Source: Paracoccaceae bacterium
GTDB lineage: Bacteria > Pseudomonadota > Alphaproteobacteria > Rhodobacterales > Rhodobacteraceae
Reading direction: 5' to 3'
NCBI GenBank assembly: GCA_019429405.1
Contig: JAHYIZ010000012.1
Span: 1-64,000, forward strand
DNA length: 64,000 nt
Part shown: piece after piece, positions 18,989-26,630 of the stretch
How the letters are laid out: every line of letters begins with the position of its first letter
Numbering within the stretch: position 1 is the stretch's first letter
Position numbers and translations under genes: made by a program
Notes under the pieces: model-generated
Database searches by the model: none
Told to the model about the DNA's origin: nothing
The model's input: only the letters and a program-made list of their open reading frames with translations

Positions 18989-19783
18989 ATGGACCATGAA
19001 CACCTGATTGCCGTCATGCGCCGCCTCGCCCTTGAGGCAGGTGCGCGGATCATGGAAATCTACTCCACCCCCGATTTCGAGGTGCGCACCAAATCCGATG
19101 CAAGCCCGGTGACCGAGGCCGACGAGGCGGCGGATGCGCTGATTTCCACCGGGTTGCGGGCAGCCTTTCCCGAACTGGTGCTCGTGACTGAAGAGCAGGC
19201 GGCAAGCCACGCGCAGGTTGCCGATACCTTTTTGATCGTCGATCCGCTGGATGGCACCAAGGAATTCGTGCAGCGGCGCGGCGATTTTACGGTGAACATC
19301 GCCTATGTCGAAGGCGGCGTGCCGGTGCGGGGCATCGTTTATGCGCCGGCCAAGGGGCGGCTGTTCTATACGCTGGCCGACGGCCGCAGCGTCGAAGAGG
19401 TCGGGCCGTTCGGGCCAGACAGCCCCGGCGAACAGCGGCCGGTTTCGGTTTCCATCCCCGACAATCGCGCGCTGATGGTGGTCGCCTCGAAATCGCACCG
19501 TGATGCGGCGACTGACGACTATATCGCGCGTTATGCGGTGCGCGACATGACCAGCGCCGGGTCGAGCCTCAAGTTCTGTCTGGTGGCAACCGGCGAAGCC
19601 GATCTTTACCCGCGGCTGGGGCGCACGATGGAATGGGACACCGCCGCGGGTGACGCGGTGCTGCGCGGGGCCGGGGGCGCGGTGGTGCGGCTTGATGACC
19701 ACGCACCGCTGGCCTATGGCAAGCCGGGCTTTGAAAACCCGTTCTTCATTGCCTATGCCCCCGGCGTGCTTTTGGTGAAATGA
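18989..19783 (+). CDS. cysQ: 3'(2'),5'-bisphosphate nucleotidase CysQ
   Basis: Inositol-monophosphatase superfamily enzyme of 264 aa that converts PAP (3'-phosphoadenosine 5'-phosphate) to AMP, clearing the by-product of sulfotransfer and sulfate assimilation. The metal-binding signatures are present: EE at about 69-70, DPLDGTKEF at about 88-96 and WDTAAGDAVL near 217-226. Start chosen at ATG 18989, where homology begins, although the frame is open from 18893. The stop overlaps the next start (ATGATGA). Its place near a sulfotransferase suggests a role in recycling PAP from glycan sulfation. Confidence 0.88.
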   Translation: MDHEHLIAVMRRLALEAGARIMEIYSTPDFEVRTKSDASPVTEADEAADALISTGLRAAFPELVLVTEEQAASHAQVADTFLIVDPLDGTKEFVQRRGDFTVNIAYVEGGVPVRGIVYAPAKGRLFYTLADGRSVEEVGPFGPDSPGEQRPVSVSIPDNRALMVVASKSHRDAATDDYIARYAVRDMTSAGSSLKFCLVATGEADLYPRLGRTMEWDTAAGDAVLRGAGGAVVRLDDHAPLAYGKPGFENPFFIAYAPGVLLVK

Positions 19784-20583
19784 TGAGCGTTCTGATTGTC
19801 ATTCCCGCCCGCTATGCTTCAACCCGTTACCCCGGCAAACCTCTGGTGACCTTGCGCGGCGCGGGAGGCACGGCGAAAACCCTGATCCGCCGCAGCTGGG
19901 ATGCCGCAATGGCGGTGCAGGGCGTCGATCGGGTGGTGGTTGCGACCGATGCGGGCAGCATCCGCGCCGAGGCCGAAAGCTTTGGCGCCGAGGTGGTTAT
20001 GACCTCGCCCGAATGCGCCAACGGCACCGAACGCTGCGCCGAGGCGCTGGCGACACTGGGTGGCGGCTATGACATCGTGGTGAACCTGCAAGGCGACGCG
20101 CCGTTGACCCCGGCATGGTTCGTGGAAGAGCTGATCGCGGGGCTGCGCGCAGACCCGCGGGCCGAGCTTGCCACCCCGGTGCTGGCTTGCGAAGGCGCTA
20201 TGCTTTCATCGCTGCGCGCCGACCGGGCCGCGGGGCGGGTGGGCGGCACCACGGCGGTTTTCGGGGTGGGCAACCGCGGCCTCTATTTCTCCAAAGAGGT
20301 CATTCCCTACACCGGGCGCGATTACGCCCCCGAGGCGCCGACACCGGTGTTTCACCATGTCGGCGTTTATGCCTACCGGCCCGAAACGCTGCTGGCCTAC
20401 ACTGGTTGGCCGGTCGGGCCGCTAGAGACGCTGGAAGGGTTGGAGCAGCTGCGGTTTCTGGAAAACGGCCGCAGCGTGCTTTGCGTTGAGGTCGAAGCGC
20501 GCGGGCGTCAGTTCTGGGAACTGAACAACCCTACCGACGTGCCCCGGATCGAGGCGATGATGGCGGCGATGGGGCTGCAATGA
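19780..20583 (+). CDS. kdsB: KdsB-like 3-deoxy-manno-octulosonate cytidylyltransferase
   Basis: Nucleotidyltransferase of 267 aa resembling CMP-Kdo synthetase, which activates Kdo for LPS core or capsule linker synthesis. The N-terminal signature VIPARYASTRYPGKPL, the ATDAGSI and NGTERCAEA segments, NLQGDAPL and the CEGAMLSSLRADRA region follow KdsB order. The C-terminal end reads FWELNNPTDVPRIEAM, where canonical KdsB has a GVDTPEDL-type motif, and an insertion (GGAGGTAK) follows the first motif, so a relative acting on another sugar acid is possible. It overlaps cysQ by four bases (a second ATG at 19783 is an alternative start). Confidence 0.72.
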   Translation: MMSVLIVIPARYASTRYPGKPLVTLRGAGGTAKTLIRRSWDAAMAVQGVDRVVVATDAGSIRAEAESFGAEVVMTSPECANGTERCAEALATLGGGYDIVVNLQGDAPLTPAWFVEELIAGLRADPRAELATPVLACEGAMLSSLRADRAAGRVGGTTAVFGVGNRGLYFSKEVIPYTGRDYAPEAPTPVFHHVGVYAYRPETLLAYTGWPVGPLETLEGLEQLRFLENGRSVLCVEVEARGRQFWELNNPTDVPRIEAMMAAMGLQ

Positions 20584-20661
20584 GGGTTTGGCACCCGGCC
20601 AGAATTCCTGTGGATATTCCGCGACACTATCTTGCTAATTTCACGCGTGTTTCCCCCGTAC

Positions 20662-20690
20662 TTGTCAAAGACGGCGCGAACGCGTCTATT
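20662..20690 (+). promoter_or_regulatory. Candidate promoter for galU
   Basis: TTGTCA (20662-20667) and TCTATT (20685-20690) are separated by 17 bases, 54 bases before the galU ATG in the 160-base gap after the KdsB-like gene. The -35 is good and the -10 only fair. Confidence 0.4.
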
Positions 20691-20743
20691 GGCGAGGTGT
20701 ACGTCGCAACCGCCCGGTATGAGGCGGAACGGACAGGTGTATA

Positions 20744-21637
20744 ATGAAGCGTAAAGTTACCAAGGCGATTTTTCCGGTCGCGGGGCTTGGCACCCGTTTC
20801 TTGCCAGCGACAAAATCAATCCCCAAAGAAATTCTGACGCTGGTTGACCGACCGCTGATTCAATATGCAATTGACGAGGCGCGGGCAGCAGGCATCCGCG
20901 AGTTCATCTTTGTCACCTCGCGCGGCAAGGGCGCGCTGGAGGACTATTTCGACGACGCGCCCGAGCTTGAAAACAGCCTGCGCAAGTCCGGCAAGACCGA
21001 GCTGCTGGAGATGCTGAAGGCCACCAACATGGAAAGCGGCGCGATTGCCTATGTGCGGCAAAACCGCCCGATGGGGCTTGGCCACGCGGTGTGGTGCGCG
21101 CGCCGCCTGGTGGGGAACGAGCCCTTTGCGGTGATCCTGACCGATGACGTGATTGCCGCCGAAAAGCCCTGCCTGCAACAGATGATGGAGGCCTACGCCG
21201 AGACCGGCGGCAACATGGTGGCAGCGATGGAGGTGCCGCCCGAAAAGACCTCATCCTACGGCATCCTGGACGTCGGCGAGGATATGGGCGCGATCGTGCG
21301 CGCCAAGGGCATGGTCGAAAAACCCGCTCAGGAAGATGCGCCCTCGAACCTCGCGGTGATCGGGCGCTACATCCTGACACCAAAGATCATGCAGCACCTG
21401 CACCGCATGAAGGCGGGATCGGGGGGCGAAATTCAGCTGACCGACGCGATTGCCGAGGAAATCCGGCAGGGCGAGTCGGTTTACGGTTTCCGCTTTCGCG
21501 GCCAGCGCTTCGACTGCGGCTCGAAGGCGGGGTTCCTGCAGGCAACGGTCGCCTTTGCCCTCGCGCGGGATGATCTGCGCGACGAGTTTGCAGAGTATCT
21601 TGCGCATATGGCCGCAGTTCAGAAGGCGGCCGAGTAG
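20744..21637 (+). CDS. galU: UTP-glucose-1-phosphate uridylyltransferase
   Basis: Enzyme of 297 aa that makes UDP-glucose from UTP and glucose 1-phosphate, the entry point for many surface polysaccharides. The nucleotide-binding motif GLGTRFLPATKSIPKE is at about residues 12-27, with QYAIDEA just after; GHAVWCA and the LTDDVI metal-binding segment follow, then EKPAQEDAPSNLAVIGRY. Length agrees with bacterial GalU. galE follows after five bases, so the two form an operon supplying UDP-glucose and UDP-galactose. Confidence 0.95.
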   Translation: MKRKVTKAIFPVAGLGTRFLPATKSIPKEILTLVDRPLIQYAIDEARAAGIREFIFVTSRGKGALEDYFDDAPELENSLRKSGKTELLEMLKATNMESGAIAYVRQNRPMGLGHAVWCARRLVGNEPFAVILTDDVIAAEKPCLQQMMEAYAETGGNMVAAMEVPPEKTSSYGILDVGEDMGAIVRAKGMVEKPAQEDAPSNLAVIGRYILTPKIMQHLHRMKAGSGGEIQLTDAIAEEIRQGESVYGFRFRGQRFDCGSKAGFLQATVAFALARDDLRDEFAEYLAHMAAVQKAAE

Positions 21638-21642
21638 GGCGG

Positions 21643-22629
21643 ATGGCAAGGCACGTTCTGGTCACCGGCGGCGCAGGCTACATCGGCGCGCACGCCTGCA
21701 AGGTGTTGGCACGCTCGGGCTATGTGCCGGTGACCTATGACAGCCTGATTACCGGCTGGCGCGACGCGGTGAAGTTTGGCCCGTTCGAACACGGCGATCT
21801 GGCTGACCGGGCGCGGCTCGATGCGGTCTTTGCGCGCTGGCAACCGGTGGCGGTCATGCATTTTGCGGCGCTCAGCCAGGTTGGCGAGGCTATGGCGCAG
21901 CCTGGGCTTTACTGGCGCCACAACGTGCTCTCGTCGCTGACGCTGATCGAGGCGGCGGTGGCCGCCGGGTGCCTCGATTTCGTGTTTTCGTCAACTTGCG
22001 CGACCTACGGCGACCATGACGGCGTGCTTCTGGATGAGGACACGCCGCAAGCGCCGCTGAATGCCTATGGCGCATCAAAACTGGCGATTGAGCAGATGCT
22101 GCGCGATTTCGGCGCAGCACACGGGTTGCGCCATGTGATCTTTCGCTATTTCAACGTGGCTGGCGCCGACCCCGAGGCCGAAGTGGGCGAGTTTCACCGC
22201 CCCGAGACGCATCTGGTCCCGCTGCTGCTGGAGGCGATCGACGGGCGGCGCGGGGCGTTGACGGTGTTTGGCACCGACTACCCCACCCGCGACGGCACTT
22301 GCGTGCGCGACTATGTGCATGTGATGGACCTGGCCGAGGCGCATGTTCTGGGGCTTGCATGGCTGGAGGCGGGCAAGGGCAGCCGCGTGTTCTGCCTTGG
22401 CACCGGCGTGGGCTTTTCCGTGCAAGAGGTGATCGAGGCGGCACGGGGCGTGACCAACCGCGCCGTGCCGATTACGCATGGGCCACGCAGGCAGGGCGAT
22501 GCGGTATCGCTGGTTTCAGGCTCGGCGCGGGCGGTGGCCGAGTTGGGCTGGCGGCCATCCCGGTCAACCATGCCCGAAATGATTGCCGATGCCTGGCGCT
22601 GGATGCAAAACGGGCACTATTCGCAATAA
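21643..22629 (+). CDS. galE: UDP-glucose 4-epimerase
   Basis: Extended short-chain dehydrogenase of 328 aa that interconverts UDP-glucose and UDP-galactose (and possibly UDP-GlcNAc/GalNAc) with bound NAD. The Rossmann motif VTGGAGYIGAHACK is at the N-terminus. Ser/Thr of FSSTCATYG (about 111-119) and the YGASK catalytic pair (about residues 143-147) are present, and the C-terminal substrate domain includes CVRDYVHVMDLAEAH. It lies five bases after galU. Downstream glycosyltransferases begin 16 bases after the stop, so the transcript may continue. Confidence 0.93.
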   Translation: MARHVLVTGGAGYIGAHACKVLARSGYVPVTYDSLITGWRDAVKFGPFEHGDLADRARLDAVFARWQPVAVMHFAALSQVGEAMAQPGLYWRHNVLSSLTLIEAAVAAGCLDFVFSSTCATYGDHDGVLLDEDTPQAPLNAYGASKLAIEQMLRDFGAAHGLRHVIFRYFNVAGADPEAEVGEFHRPETHLVPLLLEAIDGRRGALTVFGTDYPTRDGTCVRDYVHVMDLAEAHVLGLAWLEAGKGSRVFCLGTGVGFSVQEVIEAARGVTNRAVPITHGPRRQGDAVSLVSGSARAVAELGWRPSRSTMPEMIADAWRWMQNGHYSQ

Positions 22630-22645
22630 GCCGGGAAGGCGCAGT

Positions 22646-23683
22646 ATGGGCATGCCCTTGCAGCAAAAGGTCGGGGCGCTGCGGGTGCGGCTGAGGTTGC
22701 GGCTGAAACGGCAGCGGCTGCTCTGGCGGTCCTTCAGGTCGCGGCACCGGCTGTGTGTGGCAACAGACCGCACAGCGCAAATCGGGCGCGATGACATTCT
22801 GGCCTTTGCCTGTGTGCGCAACGAGGTGGTGCGGCTGCCGTGGTTCTTGGCGCATCACCGGGCGCTGGGGGTGCAGCATTTCCTTATCGTCGATAACGAC
22901 AGCGACGATGGCACACGCGACTATCTGGCGGCGCAGCCTGATTGCTCGGTCTGGCGCACCGAGGCGAGCTACAAGGCCTCGCGCTTTGGCATCGACTGGG
23001 TGACCTGGCTTTTAATGCATTACGGGCACGGCCACTGGTGCCTGACGCTCGACGCCGATGAGGCGTTCATTTACCCGGAGCACGACACCCGCCCCCTGCG
23101 CGCGCTGACCGACTGGCTGGAGGCGCAGAACAGGCCAGCGTTTGGCGCGCTGATGCTGGACATGTACCCCAGGGGGCCGCTGGATGCGCAGACCTACGCG
23201 CCGGGCGACGACCCGTTCGCCATTTTGCGCTGGTTCGACGCTGACAATTACACGGTTCTGATGAAGCCGCTCCTCCGCTGTCTCTGGGTGCAAGGTGGGG
23301 CGCGGGCGCGGGTGTTCTTTGCCGATGAGCCGCGTCGAGCGCCGACCCTGAACAAGATTCCGCTGGTGCGGTGGAACCGCCGCTATGCCTATGTGAACTC
23401 AACCCATTCGCTGATGCCGCGAGAGCTGAACCAGATGCATGATGCCAATGGCCAGCCACTGGCCGCCGGCGCATTGCTGCACAGCAAATTCCTGCACACG
23501 ATCATCGACAAATCCCGCGAGGAGAAGGCGCGGCGCGAACATTTCGGCGAACCTGCGGCCTTTGACGCCTATTACGACGGGTTGATTTCCAACCCCGACC
23601 TTTGGCACGAGGGCGCACGCGAATATGCGGGGTGGCGACAACTTGTCGCACTCGGGCTAATGCCCGCGATTGATTGGGGCTGA
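22646..23683 (+). CDS. Glycosyltransferase family 2-like protein (copy 1 of a tandem pair)
   Basis: Protein of 345 aa of the Glyco_tranf_2_4 type, presumed to transfer a sugar during surface-glycan synthesis. It has a strongly basic N-terminus, then ACVRNEVVRLPWFLAHHRALG, the acidic loop IVDNDSDDGT and the metal-binding DADE (in LTLDADEAF), the latter equivalent to a DXD motif. No transmembrane segment is evident. The frame is open from 22583, but ATG 22646, just after galE, fits the paralogue alignment. The next complete gene encodes a protein clearly homologous along its length, indicating tandem duplication. Confidence 0.82.
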   Translation: MGMPLQQKVGALRVRLRLRLKRQRLLWRSFRSRHRLCVATDRTAQIGRDDILAFACVRNEVVRLPWFLAHHRALGVQHFLIVDNDSDDGTRDYLAAQPDCSVWRTEASYKASRFGIDWVTWLLMHYGHGHWCLTLDADEAFIYPEHDTRPLRALTDWLEAQNRPAFGALMLDMYPRGPLDAQTYAPGDDPFAILRWFDADNYTVLMKPLLRCLWVQGGARARVFFADEPRRAPTLNKIPLVRWNRRYAYVNSTHSLMPRELNQMHDANGQPLAAGALLHSKFLHTIIDKSREEKARREHFGEPAAFDAYYDGLISNPDLWHEGAREYAGWRQLVALGLMPAIDWG

Positions 23684-23899
23684 GTTGCGCCGCAGCTGCA
23701 GTTTTCGTAATTTTGTTTCTTCATGGAATACAGGTGTTTACGACTTATGCGCGAATGGCTACTCTCGCCATGCTTCACAAAGGGTGCTGCGCGGAAAAAC
23801 CCCGGCCGATCTGCTGTATCATGCTAAGCGGATTGTTAAGCATAACGGGGCCAGAATGGCGGCTGCGCAAGAGGCAGGGGTAAGGCAGGGACAAGCGGT

Positions 23900-24910
23900 T
23901 TGGGTTTCGCGCAATCATATCGTCTGCGGCTGAAGCGCAGGCGGCTGTTGCTGCGGGCGGTGCGAAAGCGCCGCGCGCTTGCGGTGGTCGCAAAACGGAC
24001 CGAGGCGATCAAGCCAGAAGACATCTTGCTGTTTTCCACCCTGCGCAACGAGCGGGTACGGTTGCCCTATTTCCTGCGCTATTACCGCGAGATGGGGATC
24101 AACCACTTTCTCATTGTCGATAACGACAGCGACGATGGCACCCGCGAATATCTGGCCGAGCAAAAGGATGTGTCGCTTTGGCATACCACCGCCAGCTACA
24201 AGGCCGCGCGCTACGGCATGGACTGGATGAACTGGCTTTTGCTGCGCTATGGCCACAACCACTGGACGCTGACCGTCGACCCCGACGAATTCCTGGTCTA
24301 TCCTTTCAGTGACACGCGGCCGATCCGCGCGCTGACAGATTGGCTTGATACCTACGACATCCGCAGCTTTCCGGCGATGCTGCTCGATATGTACCCCAAG
24401 GGGCCGATCGACGCGCAACCCTACCGCGAGGGGCAAAACCCGCTCGAAATCGCGCAATGGTTCGACAGCGGCAACTACACGATCTCGCGCAACTGGTATT
24501 ACAACAACCTCTGGATTCAGGGCGGGCCAAGGTCGCGGATGTTCTTTGCCGATGCCCCCTACAGCGCGCCGTCGCTGAACAAGATTCCACTGGTGAAATG
24601 GCAGCGGCGCTATGCCTATGTCTCGTCAACCCACATGCTGCTGCCTCGCGGTCTGAACGTAGTCTACGACGACTGGGGCGGCGAAAAGGTTTCGGGCTGC
24701 CTGCTGCACGCCAAGTTCATCTCGCCTCTGACCGCCAAGGTCGAAGAGGAGCTGGAACGGCGCGAACATTTTGCCAGCTCGCGCGAATACATCGCCTATT
24801 CAGAACAGCTTTCGTCAGAACCGGACCTCTGGTGCAAGTGGAGCGAGAAATACATCAACTGGCGGCAGTTGGAGATTTTGGGGCTAATGTCAAAGGGCAA
24901 CTGGGCATGA
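23900..24910 (+). CDS. Glycosyltransferase family 2-like protein (copy 2), TTG start
   Basis: Paralogue (336 aa) of the upstream gene, with the same order: RLRLKR basic start, LRNERVRLPYFLRYYREMG, IVDNDSDDGT and a DXD-like site, here DPDE (in LTVDPDEFL) instead of DADE. C-terminal halves also align (NKIPLVKWQRRYAYVSSTH). The reading frame has no ATG before the conserved N-terminus; a TTG at 23900 with GGCAGGGA ten bases upstream is the best start. The 216-base gap before it is AT-richer than its surroundings and may hold a promoter (TTTACG/TACTCT spaced 17, about 23733-23761). The divergence suggests different acceptors or donors. Confidence 0.8.
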   Translation: MGFAQSYRLRLKRRRLLLRAVRKRRALAVVAKRTEAIKPEDILLFSTLRNERVRLPYFLRYYREMGINHFLIVDNDSDDGTREYLAEQKDVSLWHTTASYKAARYGMDWMNWLLLRYGHNHWTLTVDPDEFLVYPFSDTRPIRALTDWLDTYDIRSFPAMLLDMYPKGPIDAQPYREGQNPLEIAQWFDSGNYTISRNWYYNNLWIQGGPRSRMFFADAPYSAPSLNKIPLVKWQRRYAYVSSTHMLLPRGLNVVYDDWGGEKVSGCLLHAKFISPLTAKVEEELERREHFASSREYIAYSEQLSSEPDLWCKWSEKYINWRQLEILGLMSKGNWA

Positions 24911-24920
24911 GGGCGCGCGC

Positions 24921-26618
24921 GTGACCGTTGGCTTCGTCATGATGTGCCACACCGCACTTGACCGCGCCGCGCAGGTGGCGCGGTTCTGGGCGGTGGGCGG
25001 CGCGCCGGTGGTGATCCATGTTGACTGGCGGGTCGATGCGCTTGCCTACACCAAGTTTGAACGCAGCCTTGGCGACCTTGCCAACGTCAGCTTTTCGCGG
25101 CGGTTCAAATGCGAATGGGGCACATGGTCGCTGGTGGCGGCGGCGCAGGCTGGTGCCGAGCAGATGCTGGCACGGCACCCGGAGGTAGGGCATGTGTTCC
25201 TTGCCTCGGGGTCGTGCCTGCCGCTGCGCCCGGTGCAAGACCTTGCCGCCTACCTCGCGGCGCGCCCAAACACCGATTTCATCGAAAGCGTCACCACCGC
25301 CGATGTCGGCTGGACCGTAGGCGGGCTGGATGAAGAACGCTTCACGCTGCATTTCCCCTTCAGCTGGAAGCGCAGGCGCCGACTTTTTGACCGCTATGTG
25401 GAGTTTCAGCGCCGCTTCAAGATTCGCCGCAAGATTCCCGCCGGGCTGGTGCCGCATATGGGCAGCCAGTGGTGGTGCCTGAGCCGCCGCACGCTGGCCT
25501 CGATATTGCAGGACCCCGAGCGGAAGACCCATGACGACTACTTCGCAAAGGTCTGGATCCCCGATGAAAGCTATTTTCAAACCCTGACGCGGCTCTATTC
25601 GACCAATGTCGAAAGCCGGTCGCTGACGCTGTCGAAGTTCGACTATCAGGGCAAACCGCATCTGTTTTATGATGACCATCTGCAATTGCTGCGCCGGTCA
25701 AACTGCTTTGTCGCGCGCAAGATCTGGCCACGCGCCGACCGGCTTTACGCCAACTTCCTCGCCCAGCGCACCCCGGTTGGCGCCACCGCCGAACCGGACC
25801 CGGTCAAGATCGACCGGCTGTTTTCCAAGGCGGTCGAGCGGCGCACAACCGGCCGCCCCGGCCTTTACATGCAAAGCCGCTTTCCGCATCGCGACCGCGA
25901 AAACGGCAAGACCTCGGCGCCCTATTCGGTGTTTCAGGGCTTTACGGACCTGTTTGAAAACTTCGACGGCTGGCTGGCAAAATACGCGGGCGCTCGGGTG
26001 CATGGCCACCTTTTTGCCCCCGAGCGGGCGGAATTTGCAGGCAATGAGACGCATTTTGCCGGCTGCCTGACCGACAGCGCGCATTTGCGCGACTATAACC
26101 CACAAGCCTTCCTGACCAGCCTGATCTGGAACAGCCGCGGCGAACGGCAGTGTTTTCAGTTCAGCCCGCGCGACAATCAGGCCTGCAACTGGTTCCTCGC
26201 CACCGACCCCAACGCGCAAATCTCGGTCATCAGCGGCGCGTGGGCGGTGCCGCTGTTTCACGCCAGCGACAGTTTCGCGGTGACCCGGCGCGAGGCGGCG
26301 CGGCTGCAAAAGATCGAGCTCGACCAGATCGACATCCTGCGTTCGATGTATGTCAAGGCGCGGGTGCGGATCTGGACGATGGCGGATTTCATCGAGAACC
26401 CGATGGAGCTTTTGCAGACCATCATCGACGAAATCAGCCCGCGGTCCACCCGGCGGCTGACCGAGGTGCCACGGCTGGTGGACCTGACAGGTTTTGGCCA
26501 GTTTTTGCAAAACCTCAAGAATCAGGGCATGCAACCGCGCCTGATGGGCGATTTTCCGGTTGATGATGGCCCGCAGTCTGCCATCGCCCGCCATAGCCGC
26601 CCCTACATTGTCAGATAA
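24921..26618 (+). CDS. GT14-type (core-2/I-branching-like) glycosyltransferase with C-terminal domain of unknown function
   Basis: Protein of 565 aa. The first ~270 residues resemble the core-2/I-branching beta-1,6-N-acetylglucosaminyltransferase / xylosyltransferase family (GT14): VGFVMMCHTALDRAAQVARF, IHVDWRVD, FLASGSCLPLRP and SQWWCLSRRTL with WIPDESYFQTL. The rest (about 300-565) is a separate conserved region I recognise only as DUF5927-like, of unknown role. Such fusions occur in Rhodobacterales beside sulfotransferases. Start is GTG at 24921, ten bases after the previous stop. It is followed 12 bases later by the sulfotransferase, indicating one operon. Confidence 0.75.
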   Translation: MTVGFVMMCHTALDRAAQVARFWAVGGAPVVIHVDWRVDALAYTKFERSLGDLANVSFSRRFKCEWGTWSLVAAAQAGAEQMLARHPEVGHVFLASGSCLPLRPVQDLAAYLAARPNTDFIESVTTADVGWTVGGLDEERFTLHFPFSWKRRRRLFDRYVEFQRRFKIRRKIPAGLVPHMGSQWWCLSRRTLASILQDPERKTHDDYFAKVWIPDESYFQTLTRLYSTNVESRSLTLSKFDYQGKPHLFYDDHLQLLRRSNCFVARKIWPRADRLYANFLAQRTPVGATAEPDPVKIDRLFSKAVERRTTGRPGLYMQSRFPHRDRENGKTSAPYSVFQGFTDLFENFDGWLAKYAGARVHGHLFAPERAEFAGNETHFAGCLTDSAHLRDYNPQAFLTSLIWNSRGERQCFQFSPRDNQACNWFLATDPNAQISVISGAWAVPLFHASDSFAVTRREAARLQKIELDQIDILRSMYVKARVRIWTMADFIENPMELLQTIIDEISPRSTRRLTEVPRLVDLTGFGQFLQNLKNQGMQPRLMGDFPVDDGPQSAIARHSRPYIVR

Positions 26619-26630
26619 GGTCCGCGCGCG

